Positions 1 to 11,536 are shown, counted from the stretch's first letter. The stretch is 64,000 nucleotides of DNA from Deinococcus rubellus (GCF_025244745.1 NZ_CP104213.1:427501-491500), one strand, 5' to 3'. Notes: generated from the letters alone by a model not told the origin. Numbers and translations are program-made.

Positions 1-183
1 GCTGCCCAGGAAGTTCGGCGCGGCAGCAGGCGAAGCGGCGGGGAGGGCTGCCGGGGGGTCCAGGGTGGGTGCGGAGGTCTGGGCGCTGCCGACGCCCGCC
101 AGGGCCATGAGCAGGGTCAGCAGCAGGGCGGGCCGGATTGGCGTGGTGCGGGCGTGCGGGGGCTGGCTATGTCGGCTTCTCAC
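1..183 (-). CDS. Secreted protein of unknown function, N-terminal fragment
   Basis: An open frame on the minus strand runs off the left edge of the window. Translation from GTG at 183 gives a basic N-terminus, a hydrophobic core (ALLLTLLMALAGVGSA, about residues 19-34) and then an Ala/Pro-rich stretch, which is a typical Sec signal peptide followed by a low-complexity linker. Only about 60 residues are visible, so the mature domain and function cannot be judged. The GTG has no clear ribosome-binding site, and a TAA lies a few codons upstream in frame, so the start must be close to here. It is transcribed divergently from the AAA ATPase at 342. Confidence 0.6.
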   Translation of the reverse strand, partial: MRSRHSQPPHARTTPIRPALLLTLLMALAGVGSAQTSAPTLDPPAALPAASPAAAPNFLGS

Positions 184-326
184 GCGGTATCGGGCTTACG
201 CTAGCGTACCCGGCGGCGTGGGGCGTGAGGGCCGTTCGCTGGGCGGCTGTTGGCCCCGGTCTTGGTGGGAGCTGACCACAGATTTCAAGGCTCGCAAAAC
301 CCACAGTCCAGCATTGGGGGGCGTGC

Positions 327-332
327 TAATTT
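327..332 (+). promoter_or_regulatory. Possible -10 box (TAATTT) for the AAA ATPase gene
   Basis: An AT-rich TAATTT lies 9 nt before the ATG at 342 in otherwise GC-rich DNA. No Shine-Dalgarno sequence precedes the ATG, so a leaderless or nearly leaderless transcript is plausible. No convincing -35 element is seen. Confidence 0.3.
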
Positions 333-341
333 GCCCCCAAG

Positions 342-1796
<1,455 letters not shown>

Positions 1797-2103
1797 GCCC
1801 AGTCGGTCAGACGGAAAACATCAAAACGGAAAGCATGGTGGAGCGTTTGGGCACCATGCTTTTTTGCTGGGTCAGACCGATGAATCCTCCGATCCGATCT
1901 GGCCCGCCCAGTTGGTGAAGGTCGGCAGATAAACTTTCAAAGTGGAGATTCGTGCAGACTGTCAACCAAAAGCTGGACAGGGTGCAGCTTCTGGGCTGAG
2001 ATTGCCGGGCCATGCTCTAGCATGGAAGGCAGCTCGGACACGGCAGGTGTTGTGCGCCGTCTGGGTGATCGTGTTCGTCGTTTCTGGAATCCAAGGAGCC
2101 GCC
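1797..2103. other. Intergenic gap with terminator and candidate operator
   Basis: This gap holds the terminator at 1832-1865. A perfect 7-bp inverted repeat, CCATGCT-CT-AGCATGG, lies at 2010-2025. The repeat includes a TAGCAT that could be a -10 box for the transporter operon, making it a candidate operator. A good ribosome site (AAGGAG) at 2091-2096 serves the next gene. No gene was recognised here. Confidence 0.4.
1832..1865 (+). terminator. Rho-independent terminator after the AAA ATPase
   Basis: Perfect 9-bp stem AGCATGGTG / CACCATGCT with an 11-nt loop, followed directly by a run of T (1860-1865). Confidence 0.9.
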
Positions 2104-3744
2104 ATGACTTCCCCCCATCTCTCGTCCGCCGCTGTGCCCGTGCTCGAACTGCGCTCCGTCACCAAACGCTTTCCCGGCGTGGTTGCCAATGACAACGTGA
2201 GCCTGCACCTGAATGCCGGTGAGGTGCTGGCCTTACTGGGTGAAAACGGTGCGGGCAAGAGCACTGTGATTTCCGTGATGTACGGTTTGTACCGCCCCGA
2301 CGAGGGCGAAACGCTGGTGGATGGGCGGGCCGTGACCATCGGCAGCCCAGCCCAGGCGCTCAAACTCGGCATCGGGTTGGTGCCGCAGCACCCCATGCTG
2401 GTGGCCCGGCACAGCGTCGCCGAGAATCTGGCGCTGGGCAGTGGCAGCAGCCTGTTTCCGGCCCGCAGCATTGCCGGACGCATCCGTGAACTTTCGCAGA
2501 AGTACGGCCTGCACGTTGATCCGGACGCCAGGGTCGCTCAGCTCTCGCCCGGCGAAAAGCAGCGCGTCGAGATTCTGCGCTCTCTCTTGCGCGGCGTCAG
2601 GGTGCTGATTCTGGACGAGCCGACCAGTGTGCTGACGCCGCAGGAAGTCGGTGGGTTGTTTCAGGTGATGAACGAACTTCGCAACGACGGCAGGAGTCTG
2701 GTGTTTATCTCGCACAAGCTCGGTGAGGTGATGGAAATCACCGACAGGGTGACGGTGCTGCGAAAAGGCAAGGTGACCGGCAACGTGCCCACGCGGGGGG
2801 CCACCCGTGAGAGCCTGGCCGAGATGATGGTGGGCCGCTCGGTGAGTTTCGAGCGCAAGCGGCGGACGCCGCCCGATCTGAACGCGGCCCCGGTGCGGCT
2901 GGCCGCCCATAATCTGCAAGCGCTCTCCAGCCGGGGCCTGCCCGCCCTGCGCGGTGTGAATCTGGTGCTGCGGGCCGGGGAGATCGTCGGCGTGGCGGGC
3001 GTGGCAGGCAACGGCCAGAGCGAACTTGTCGAGGTGATGGCGGGCCTGCACGACCTTCAGGGCGGCCAGATCACTTTAGACGGTGCGTCGCTGGGCCGGG
3101 ATGCACGGGCCATTTTCGAGTCCGGCGTGGCGCACATCCCCGAGGACCGCATTCACATGGGCACGGTGCCGAGCATGAGCGTGGCCGAGAACCTGGCGCT
3201 GCGTGACTATGCCAAGCCGCCGCTGGCGCGTGGAGCTGTGCGCGACCTCGGGGCGCTGGACGGCCACGCCCGGCAGATGGTCAAGGCCTTCGACATCAGC
3301 ACGCCGGGGATAGACACCGCGTCAAGACTGCTGTCGGGCGGCAACATCCAGAAGATCATCCTGGCCCGCGAGCTGGGCGATCTGTCGGGACAGGGGGGCG
3401 CGAAGGTGATTCTGGCGGTGCATCCGACCTACGGCCTGGACATCGGGGCCACCGAGCAGGTCCACCGCACCCTGATGGACGCCGCCGGGCGCGGAGCCTG
3501 TGTGCTGCTGGTCAGCGAGGACCTCGACGAACTGCTGGCCTTATCGGACCGCATTGCGGTGATGTACCACGGCGAACTGCTGGGGCCGTATGACGCGGCG
3601 TCGGCCACCCGCGAGGGCATCGGACTGACCATGGCCGGAGGCGCGGCCAACGCTGACGGTCTGCCGCACGGAGCCGGGCCGGGCGATCTGGTCGAGAACG
3701 CCGGGCCGGACGAACCCGACCACATCGGGGAGCTGCGGGCGTGA
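2104..3744 (+). CDS. Nucleoside-type ABC importer, double ATP-binding subunit
   Basis: A 546-residue protein with two ABC ATPase domains in tandem, the layout of the NupA/RbsA-like ATPases that energise nucleoside or sugar importers. The first domain has Walker A GENGAGKST (about 46-54), signature LSPGEKQR and Walker B VLILDEPTS. The second has the family-typical degenerate P-loop GVAGNGQSE and signature LSGGNIQK. The ATG at 2104 is chosen because AAGGAG lies 7 nt upstream; the open frame extends 54 codons further 5' without such support. The stop overlaps the next gene in a GTGA, so the two are co-translated. With the two permeases and the BMP-family binding protein downstream it forms a complete importer. 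Confidence 0.93.
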   Translation: MTSPHLSSAAVPVLELRSVTKRFPGVVANDNVSLHLNAGEVLALLGENGAGKSTVISVMYGLYRPDEGETLVDGRAVTIGSPAQALKLGIGLVPQHPMLVARHSVAENLALGSGSSLFPARSIAGRIRELSQKYGLHVDPDARVAQLSPGEKQRVEILRSLLRGVRVLILDEPTSVLTPQEVGGLFQVMNELRNDGRSLVFISHKLGEVMEITDRVTVLRKGKVTGNVPTRGATRESLAEMMVGRSVSFERKRRTPPDLNAAPVRLAAHNLQALSSRGLPALRGVNLVLRAGEIVGVAGVAGNGQSELVEVMAGLHDLQGGQITLDGASLGRDARAIFESGVAHIPEDRIHMGTVPSMSVAENLALRDYAKPPLARGAVRDLGALDGHARQMVKAFDISTPGIDTASRLLSGGNIQKIILARELGDLSGQGGAKVILAVHPTYGLDIGATEQVHRTLMDAAGRGACVLLVSEDLDELLALSDRIAVMYHGELLGPYDAASATREGIGLTMAGGAANADGLPHGAGPGDLVENAGPDEPDHIGELRA

Positions 3745-4799
3745 TCCGGTTCGTTCCGATTGCCGATCCACCGCGCGGACGGGTGGCCTGGGTCACGCTG
3801 GGCGCGCTGGTATTCGCGCTGGTGGTGGCCGGGCTGATTTTCCTGGCGGCGGGTACCAATCCATTTGAGGCCTACGCCGCCATGCTCCAGGGGACAGTGA
3901 GCGACTGGAGCGGCTGGTCGGAGGTGCTGCGCCGGGGCACGCCGCTGCTGCTCATCGGCATCGGCCTGACACTGGCCTTCCGGGCGCAGTTTTTCAATAT
4001 CGGCGCGGAGGGCCAGCTTTTGCTGGGGGCCATCGCAGCGGGCGGCATCGCGCTGTTCACGCCGCTGCCGCCGCTGGTCATGCTGCCTGCCATGTTCGTG
4101 GGCGGGGCGCTGGCAGGCGGACTGTGGGCCTTGATCGCTGCCTTCCTCAAAACCCGGCTGCGGGTCAATGAGATTCTGACCACCCTGATGCTCAACTACG
4201 TCGCCACCTACCTGCTGATCTACCTGATCAATGGCCCCTGGAAAGGCCAGAAGGTACGCGGCTTCATCTACACCGACGACTTTCCTGTGTTTGCCCAGTT
4301 GCCGACGCTGCCCGGCACCCAGGTCGGCTGGCCCACCTTGCTGCTGGGCGTGCTGCTGGCGGTGGCCCTCCAGTGGTTTCTGGGACGCAGCACTGGCGGC
4401 TTCGAGCTTCGGGTGGCGGGCGAGAACCCGGGGGCGGCCCGCTACGCCGGGATCAGCGTCAGCCGGGTGCTGTTCAGGATGGCCATGATCACTGGCGGCG
4501 CGGCGGGCCTGGCGGGCGTGGGCGAGGTGGCCGGGATTCACCACAAGTTGCTCGAACCCAGCCAGATTTCCTCGGGCTACGGCTTTACGGCTGTCATTGT
4601 GGCCTGGCTGGCGCGCGGCAATCCGCTGCTGTGCCTCATCACCGCGCCGCTGATGGGCGTCATCCTGGCGGGCGGCGACGTGCTGAAAATCAACCTGAAC
4701 CTGCCGTTCCGGATCACTGACGTCTTTTCCGGCGTCATTCTGATGAGCCTGATCGCCAGCGAGGTGTTCGTGAAGAACCGGGTGAAGTTTGGGAAGTGA
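3741..4799 (+). CDS. Nucleoside-type ABC importer, permease 1
   Basis: A 352-residue inner-membrane permease of the BPD_transp_2 family (YufP/NupP-like). It is rich in hydrophobic helices and carries the conserved stretch GENPGAARYAGI, about residues 229-240. The GTG start overlaps the ATPase stop by 4 nt (GTGA), which indicates translational coupling. It pairs with the smaller permease at 5032 as a heterodimeric channel for a nucleoside-like substrate. The substrate is inferred from the BMP-family binding protein in the same cluster. Confidence 0.92.
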   Translation: MIRFVPIADPPRGRVAWVTLGALVFALVVAGLIFLAAGTNPFEAYAAMLQGTVSDWSGWSEVLRRGTPLLLIGIGLTLAFRAQFFNIGAEGQLLLGAIAAGGIALFTPLPPLVMLPAMFVGGALAGGLWALIAAFLKTRLRVNEILTTLMLNYVATYLLIYLINGPWKGQKVRGFIYTDDFPVFAQLPTLPGTQVGWPTLLLGVLLAVALQWFLGRSTGGFELRVAGENPGAARYAGISVSRVLFRMAMITGGAAGLAGVGEVAGIHHKLLEPSQISSGYGFTAVIVAWLARGNPLLCLITAPLMGVILAGGDVLKINLNLPFRITDVFSGVILMSLIASEVFVKNRVKFGK

Positions 4800-4829
4800 T
4801 GCTGCAAAGGGCAATCGCTTCGCTCATTT

Positions 4830-4956
4830 CACCCTCTCCCAGCCTCCCCCTCAATGGGGAGGAGCAAAGATCGAGCGCTTTTCGCTGTTGGTTCCCTCCC
4901 TCTTCACGGGTGGAACTGGCCAGACTGCTACGGAGTAGAGGGCTGGGGAGGGGGTG
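4830..4956. repeat. Palindromic repeat element inside the ABC importer operon
   Basis: The 232-nt gap between the two permease genes is dominated by an imperfect inverted repeat. The outer arms are CACCCTCTCCCAGCC (4830-4844) and GGGCTGGGGAGGGGGTG (4940-4956). A second hairpin sits inside the left end (CCTCCCC 4843-4849, GGGGAGG 4856-4862). No gene is encoded. The size and structure resemble a small dispersed bacterial repeat or MITE-like element. Whether it occurs elsewhere in the genome cannot be seen from this window. Confidence 0.5.
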
Positions 4957-5031
4957 GTAAGCGCCGGCGGTTGCCCTTCCTTCTTTTCCCACAACCTGTA
5001 ACCCACCTCCCACATCCCCAAAAGGAGTCAC

Positions 5032-5907
5032 ATGGATGAACTCTTAAACGCCCTCCTACGCGCTCTCGCCTTCGGCACGCCGCTGCTGCTGGCGTCGTTA
5101 GGGGCCGTCATCAACGAGCGGGCTGGGGTGGTCAACCTGGGCGTGGAGGGCATGATGGCGCTCGGCGCGTTGGCGGGCTTCGCAGTGGCTTACGGCGACG
5201 GCTCGCCGGGCAGCGGCAGCATCGCACTGGGCATTCTGGCGGCAATGGCGGCGGGCGGGCTGGCGGCCTTGCTGCACGCCTTCGTCACCATCACACTGCG
5301 GGCCAACCAGTTTGTGTCGGGCCTGAGCCTGACCCTGCTGGGCCTGGGCGTGGCCGGGCTGCTCGGCAAGAAATACGAGGGCTTTCCGCTGCTTGGGCAG
5401 CCCAGTCAGTGGCCCTTTACCATCGGGGCCATCGTGCTGGCGCTGGTCCTGGCCTTCTGGCTGACCAGCACCCGCGCCGGTCTGACCCTCAGATCGGTGG
5501 GCGAGAACCCCGCCGCTGCCGACGTGCTGGGCCTCAACGTCAACCTGATCCGCTACGGAGCCGTCACCTTCGGAGGTACGCTGGCAGGCCTGGCGGGCGC
5601 GTACCTGTCACTCGTCTACCGTCCCTCCTGGACCGACGGCATGACAGCGGGACTGGGCTGGATCGCGGTGGCGCTGGTCATCTTTGTGGGCTGGAATCCG
5701 CTGCGGGCCATTTTCGGCAGCATCTTTTTCGGGCTGCTCTATTACCTGCAATTCCGGCTCCAGGGCAAGACGTTCATTCCCACCGAATTTTTTGCGGCCA
5801 TGCCGTACCTGCTGGTTATCGTGGTGCTGGCCTTCGCCGGGTTGCGCGGACAGCAGGGTTCGGCTCCCGAAGCGCTGGGCAGACCCTACACGCGCGGTGA
5901 ACGCTGA
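5032..5907 (+). CDS. Nucleoside-type ABC importer, permease 2
   Basis: A 291-residue membrane permease, the shorter partner typical of BMP-dependent nucleoside importers (YufQ/NupQ-like). It shows the family hallmark NERAGVVNLGVEGMM near the N-terminus and GENPAAADVLGLNV in the middle. The ATG at 5032 is preceded by AAGGAG. It is separated from permease 1 by the palindromic repeat at 4830-4956. No terminator with a T-tract was seen in that gap, so read-through transcription is likely. Confidence 0.92.
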   Translation: MDELLNALLRALAFGTPLLLASLGAVINERAGVVNLGVEGMMALGALAGFAVAYGDGSPGSGSIALGILAAMAAGGLAALLHAFVTITLRANQFVSGLSLTLLGLGVAGLLGKKYEGFPLLGQPSQWPFTIGAIVLALVLAFWLTSTRAGLTLRSVGENPAAADVLGLNVNLIRYGAVTFGGTLAGLAGAYLSLVYRPSWTDGMTAGLGWIAVALVIFVGWNPLRAIFGSIFFGLLYYLQFRLQGKTFIPTEFFAAMPYLLVIVVLAFAGLRGQQGSAPEALGRPYTRGER

Positions 5908-6049
5908 GTGAGAGCGTCTCAGGCAACACGGCGCGCATGTTTGCTGGGCGAGGTCGGCAGCAGGGCAAGCCGGACGTGCACTTCGTCCTCAAAATGCTCT
6001 ACATTAAGCTCAGCTTCAGACTCGCCCTCATCTTTGTCGAAGGAGATCC

Positions 6050-7216
6050 ATGCATAAGACCAAGACGCTGCTCGCCCTGGCCCTCGCCCTCACCACCGCC
6101 GCCACGACCCAGGCCAGCGCCCAGGACGCCAACGCCAAGCTCAAGGCCTGCTTCATCTACGTTGGCCCCACCGGCGATATCGGCTGGAGCTACGCCCACG
6201 ACCAGGGCCGCAAGGCCGCCGAGAAGGCCCTGCCCTGGCTGGAAACCCAGTACGTGGAGAGCGTGCCGGAAGGCCAGGCGCTCCCGGTGATCGACCGGCT
6301 CGCCAAGAATGGTTGCCAGGTGATCTTCACCACCAGCTTCGGCTACATGGACGACACCCTGGCCGCCGCCAAAAAGTATCCCAACATCATCTTTGCGCAC
6401 AACGCCGGTTTCAAGCGCAACCCCAACATGGCGACCTACATGGCCGACTTCTATCAGGTCTATTACCTCAACGGTCTGGTCGCCGGGGCGCTCAGCAAGA
6501 GCGGCAAGATCGGCTTTGTTGGCACCTACCCGGTTCCCGAACTCAAACGTCACCTCTCGGCCTTCGCGCTGGGCGTCAGGGCAGTCAACCCCAAGGCCAA
6601 TGTTAACGTCAAGTGGATCAACGCCTGGTTTGACCCGGCCAAGACCCGCGAGGCCAGCGAAGCGCTGCTCTCCGAGGGCGCGGACGTGCTGACCAGCGCC
6701 GAGGACTCGGCCACCGGGGTGCAGACCGCCGGAGCCAAGAACATTCCGACGTTCAGCCACTACAACCCGATGCTGAAATTCAGTCCCAATAACGTGGTGA
6801 GCGGCCACATCGCCCACTGGGACAAGATCTACATCGATTTCCTGACCAAGGTCCACAACGGCACCTACACGAATAAAAATCTCGCCAACGTGGACTACTG
6901 GTGGCTGCTGAGCAAGGGAGCCGTCGAGATGGGCGCGGACAACGGTCTGCCCTTCAACGCCAAGTTCGTGCCGCAGCTCAAGGCTGCCAGGATGATGGTC
7001 GGCGGCAAGTCGGTCAGCGTCTATGACCGGGTGATGGCGCTCAATGCCCAGATGAGCAAAGGCGAGACGTTTGATCCCCTCACTGGCCCGATCAAGGACC
7101 GCAACGGTGTGCTGCGCGTGCCCGCTGGCAAGACCATGAGCGTCGCTGACCTCAACAGCATGTCGTGGGTCGCGCCCGGCGTGGTGGGCCAGGTCGCCGA
7201 CGAGCCGAAGAAGTAA
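6050..7216 (+). CDS. BMP-family substrate-binding protein of the nucleoside ABC importer
   Basis: A 388-residue secreted solute-binding protein of the BMP/PnrA family, which captures purine or related nucleosides outside the membrane. It starts with an N-terminal signal peptide (about residues 1-24, ending ATTQASAQ). The conserved family pattern follows (FIYVGPTGDIGWSYAHDQGR). No lipobox cysteine is seen at the cleavage site; the first Cys is in the mature part. A strong AAGGAG ribosome site precedes the ATG. It is the last gene of the importer cluster, 142 nt after permease 2, and is closed by a clear terminator. An own promoter in that 142-nt gap is possible (TACATT near 6000). Confidence 0.93.
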   Translation: MHKTKTLLALALALTTAATTQASAQDANAKLKACFIYVGPTGDIGWSYAHDQGRKAAEKALPWLETQYVESVPEGQALPVIDRLAKNGCQVIFTTSFGYMDDTLAAAKKYPNIIFAHNAGFKRNPNMATYMADFYQVYYLNGLVAGALSKSGKIGFVGTYPVPELKRHLSAFALGVRAVNPKANVNVKWINAWFDPAKTREASEALLSEGADVLTSAEDSATGVQTAGAKNIPTFSHYNPMLKFSPNNVVSGHIAHWDKIYIDFLTKVHNGTYTNKNLANVDYWWLLSKGAVEMGADNGLPFNAKFVPQLKAARMMVGGKSVSVYDRVMALNAQMSKGETFDPLTGPIKDRNGVLRVPAGKTMSVADLNSMSWVAPGVVGQVADEPKK

Positions 7217-7233
7217 ACAGACCCTTCTGAACG

Positions 7234-7265
7234 AGCGCCGGGGCCGTGTGCCTGCGGCGCTTTTT
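7234..7265 (+). terminator. Rho-independent terminator of the nucleoside importer cluster
   Basis: 7-bp stem AGCGCCG / CGGCGCT with a 14-nt loop, followed by TTTTT at 7261-7265. It lies just after the binding-protein gene. Confidence 0.85.
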
Positions 7266-7291
7266 CATGTCGCCGTCGAGGAGATACGGCT

Positions 7292-8527
7292 TTACCGGGC
7301 CGACTGCCGCACCTTCAGCGCCTCGTCCAGCAACCGGGCGGCCACCTCGCGCTTGCTCAGGCGCGGCCACGCCTCGGATGTGCCGTCGGGCCGCACCAGC
7401 GTCACCTGGTTGTCGTCGCCGCCGAAGGCCGTGCCCTGCTGTGTGGGGTAGTTGAGCAGGATGAAGTCGGCATTCTTGCGCCGCGCCTTGAGGGCCGCCC
7501 GCTCCACGCCCGCGTGCGTTTCCATCGCGAAGCCGATCAGCACCCGCCCCGATTTCTGCTGGCCCAGCGCCGCCAGAATGTCGGGGTTGGGCACCAGTTG
7601 AATGCTGACCTCGCCCGCCGTCTTGGCTTCCTTCTCGGTCTTCTGCTCGGCGGCACGGTAGTCGGCCACCGCCGCCGTCATCACGACGATCTGGGCATCT
7701 GCGGCGGCTTTCAGCACGGCGTCATGCATCTGCACGGCGCTCTCCACCTTTATCACTGCCACGCCCGGCGGGTCGGGCAGATTTACCGGACCACTGACCA
7801 AGGTCACCAAAGCGCCGCGTGCCTGGGCCTCCAGCGCCACCGCGTAGCCCATCTTGCCGCTGCTGGGGTTGGAGATGAAGCGCACCGGGTCGAGGTACTC
7901 GCGGGTGGGGCCAGCGGAGACGACGAGTTTGAGATTTTGCAGGTCTGGGCTGTGGGGTGTGGGGTCTGGAGTCTGGGAAAGAAGAGCCAGCGCCGCCGCC
8001 GCGATCTCCTCCGGCTCGGCCATCCGGCCCCAGCCCGTGCCCTCGCCCAGCGTGCCGAACGTGCCGTGAGTGGGGCCGAGAAAGCGGTGGCCCCAGTGTC
8101 TGAGCGTCTGCACGTTGGCCTGCACCGCCGGGTGCAACCACATCTGCTGGTTCATGGCGGGCACCCACAGCACTTTTCCGCGCACACTCAGCAGGGTGGC
8201 GCTGGCGAGATCGGAGGCCAGGCCGTGTGCGGCGCGGGCCAGCAGATCGGCGCTGGCCCCTACGAGGACCGTCACGTCTGCGCGGGCCAGCGTCAGGTGC
8301 TGTGCGTCGGGCCGCGCCGCGAACCAGGTGTCGTCGGTGGCGACCTCGCGGCCTGCGGCGGTCGACAGGCTCAGCGGCGTGACGAACTCGAGCGCGGCGC
8401 GGCCAGCGATCACGTCGGTTTTGAACCCCGCCTCGCGCAGCCGCCGCAGGGTGCTGGGCGCTTTGATGGCCGCCATGCTGCCGCCCACGATGACCAGGGC
8501 GCGGCGGGAACTCTCGGAGGAAGTCAC
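7292..8527 (-). CDS. coaBC: CoaBC: phosphopantothenoylcysteine decarboxylase / phosphopantothenate-cysteine ligase
   Basis: A 411-residue bifunctional coenzyme A biosynthesis protein. The N-terminal flavoprotein half has the active-site His (H77, in QHLTLARAD) and the PAMNQQMW motif with Asn126. The C-terminal ligase half begins near 196 with [14 protein letters not shown] and has AAVADY and FAMETH. The decarboxylase Cys loop, normally ACGxxGxGRM, reads [11 protein letters not shown] at about 159-169. There is no cysteine anywhere in the protein. The enzyme therefore either uses another residue to reduce the enethiol or the decarboxylase half is altered. It lies downstream of rpoZ on the same strand, a common bacterial neighbourhood. 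Confidence 0.9.
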   Translation of the reverse strand: MTSSESSRRALVIVGGSMAAIKAPSTLRRLREAGFKTDVIAGRAALEFVTPLSLSTAAGREVATDDTWFAARPDAQHLTLARADVTVLVGASADLLARAAHGLASDLASATLLSVRGKVLWVPAMNQQMWLHPAVQANVQTLRHWGHRFLGPTHGTFGTLGEGTGWGRMAEPEEIAAAALALLSQTPDPTPHSPDLQNLKLVVSAGPTREYLDPVRFISNPSSGKMGYAVALEAQARGALVTLVSGPVNLPDPPGVAVIKVESAVQMHDAVLKAAADAQIVVMTAAVADYRAAEQKTEKEAKTAGEVSIQLVPNPDILAALGQQKSGRVLIGFAMETHAGVERAALKARRKNADFILLNYPTQQGTAFGGDDNQVTLVRPDGTSEAWPRLSKREVAARLLDEALKVRQSAR

Positions 8528-8550
8528 GGCTCCGAGTCTAGCGCAGGCCC

Positions 8551-8580
8551 AAAAAAGCCGCCCACAGTCAGGCGGCGGCT
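8551..8580 (-). terminator. Terminator after rpoZ
   Basis: On the minus strand a GCCGCC stem pairs with GGCGGC (8571-8576 and 8557-8562) across an 8-nt loop. It is followed by TTTTTT (8556-8551). It separates rpoZ from coaBC, so coaBC may also need its own promoter. Confidence 0.7.
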
Positions 8581-8600
8581 TTGGTCAGGAATTTGTTCGC

Positions 8601-8900
<300 letters not shown>

Positions 8901-9395
8901 AAATACCTCGGTGAAACGGGCTTGAAGGAAAACCACTCAAAGAACGCGCCGTGCCCGCAGGCTGCCCGCATACGGGACACTGGACGGAGAAAAGCCCCGC
9001 CTCCAGAGAAGCCGCCAGAAAGGCAGCCACAGCGCGGGCCGTCAGGTCAGCCGCTTATTCTAGCGCATTTTGCTGGGCATACTGCTCACGGCTTGCCCCG
9101 CACTGCTGGCCTGGGCTAGGATGGTCCGTCGCGTGGGTCGCCGACCTTAACAGTCAGGCGTGCAGCCGCGCAGGAGATCAGCCAGAGGCAGGTGACGATG
9201 TGATTAGTGAGAACGAACAGCCCCCCAGTTCGGCCCTCAAGCCGCGCCATCTGCCCCCCTTGCCCCTTTTGCGACCTTGCCTGAGCTGTTCGGCCTGGAG
9301 GCTGCCATGCCCTGCCCCGCTTTCATTTCTGTTTCGCTGAACCTCACGCCCCTGAGCGCCCACCCATTTCCGTGCTGTCCGCCAGGTGCGGGGCC
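8901..9395. other. Gap between rpoZ and the first CorA gene; possible long leader
   Basis: No gene was found in this divergent gap. A promoter-like pair TTGCCC (9093-9098) and TAGGAT (9117-9122) with an 18-bp spacer points toward the CorA gene and would give a leader of roughly 265 nt. Such a length leaves room for an RNA regulator. I could not recognise an M-box or another known riboswitch in it. Confidence 0.3.
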
Positions 9396-10328
<933 letters not shown>

Positions 10329-10381
10329 CCCAGATGCTGGCTTTTGCTGGCCCTGTCAGAGCGCTGCAAGCCGCTCCGGCG

Positions 10382-10387
10382 TAGCCT
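10382..10387 (+). promoter_or_regulatory. -10 box TAGCCT for the 45-residue ORF
   Basis: TAGCCT lies 6 nt before the ATG at 10394, the spacing of a leaderless start. Confidence 0.4.
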
Positions 10388-10393
10388 CACAGC

Positions 10394-10531
10394 ATGGGCA
10401 CCTGGGGACTGGTCGGCGGGGTTTTGAGTTTTGCAATCGGAGTGGTGCAGCTCGTCTCCGGCGACTGGCGCGGCGCGCTGTGGTCGGTGCTGGGCGTGGG
10501 ACTGATGTACGTGCGGGCGCGCTGGCGCTGA
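10394..10531 (+). CDS. Small one- or two-helix membrane protein, 45 residues
   Basis: A short open frame with ATG and a TANNNT box 6 nt upstream. The product has a Gly-rich hydrophobic N-terminal half (LVGGVLSFAIGVVQLV), the polar patch SGDWRGA, a second hydrophobic segment (LWSVLGVGLMYV) and an RARWR end. This looks like a small inner-membrane protein with positive-inside topology. It sits in the 212-nt space between the two CorA genes. No family is recognised, and the coding call rests on the start signals and sensible composition. Confidence 0.5.
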   Translation: MGTWGLVGGVLSFAIGVVQLVSGDWRGALWSVLGVGLMYVRARWR

Positions 10532-10540
10532 GCTTGCCCC

Positions 10541-11536
10541 TCACCACCAGCCCCGTCGCTTGAAATAAGCGGCCATTAGCAGTCCGGTGAGAACGAAACT
10601 GCCCCAGGCCAGCACGTAGCCGTAATGCCACTCCAACTCTGGCATCAGCTTGAAATTCATCCCCCATACCCCCGCCAGAAAGGTGAGCGGCAGGAAAATG
10701 GTGCTGACCACCGTCAGGGTGCGAATCACCTCGTTCATGCGCTGTGCCTGAAAGCCTAGGGCCGTGTCGAGCAGGTTGGTGAGGGCCTCACGCTGGGCAT
10801 CGAGTCTGGAGACGGCCCGGTCGAGGTTGCTCAGGGCGTCGCGGTAACGGATCTGGTCGCCGCCCTCGGCGTGGCCGTGCCGGACCAGCAGCAGTACCGC
10901 CTCGCGGGCCTCGCTGGCCAGGTGACGCACCCGCGCGAGGTTGTGCTTGAAGCCGAACACCGCCCCCGTGACGTTGAGCCGCTCATCCTGGAAGACTTTT
11001 TCCTGCAACGCCTCGATGCGTTCTTCCAGGGCGCTGGCGTAAGTGGCAAAGGTGTCGGCCCCGTGATCGATCAGCTCGTAGGCCACCTCGGCGGGCGTAT
11101 TGACTGAATCGCGCCCCGCCAGGCTCCAGACCTTCTCCAGGTAGATGGTGGCGTGTCGGGAGAAAGTCAGGACGCTCCCCGGCAACCCCGGCGCGGGTGG
11201 CGAATGCCCAGGGGCCGTCTCGCGGAGGGCGGCGCTGCCGGGAAACACGAAAATGCTGATGCGCTCGGTGAACTCGTCGCATTCCTGGGCGCGGGCCAGC
11301 GTGCGGTAGGTCAGAAAATCGTGGGCTGGGTACGTCTCGAAGCGGCTCCAGTGCCCCTCCTCGCGTGCGTCTTCCAGCGCCAGCGGGTGCAGTGGGAAGA
11401 GGGACTGAATCTTTTGTAGCTCTTCCGGCGCGGCGTCTTGTAGGTCGACCCAGATCCCCTGCGGCAGCGTTCCCGCTGGCAGACTGAAAACATCGACTTC
11501 CTGACCGCCGAGCGTCTTGGCGCGAATCACCCCCAA
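10541..11536 (-). CDS. CorA-family magnesium/divalent cation channel (copy 2)
   Basis: A 331-residue CorA-family protein with the GMN motif in GVWGMNFKLMPELEWHYGY and a short basic end (YFKRRGWW). The loop after GMN (MPELEWHY) fits the classical CorA type better than copy 1 does. The open frame runs far upstream, but those first 150 codons are only the complement of the fluoride-channel gene. A TTG at 11536 with GGAGG 6 nt upstream is the best start; GTG at 11530 is the alternative. The gene is divergent from fluC, with only 36 nt between the starts. Confidence 0.9.
   Translation of the reverse strand: MGVIRAKTLGGQEVDVFSLPAGTLPQGIWVDLQDAAPEELQKIQSLFPLHPLALEDAREEGHWSRFETYPAHDFLTYRTLARAQECDEFTERISIFVFPGSAALRETAPGHSPPAPGLPGSVLTFSRHATIYLEKVWSLAGRDSVNTPAEVAYELIDHGADTFATYASALEERIEALQEKVFQDERLNVTGAVFGFKHNLARVRHLASEAREAVLLLVRHGHAEGGDQIRYRDALSNLDRAVSRLDAQREALTNLLDTALGFQAQRMNEVIRTLTVVSTIFLPLTFLAGVWGMNFKLMPELEWHYGYVLAWGSFVLTGLLMAAYFKRRGWW

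Noticed and set aside
9130..9395. M-box or ykoY-type riboswitch upstream of the first CorA gene
   Set aside because: The conserved core sequences of those classes were not found; only the length is suggestive.
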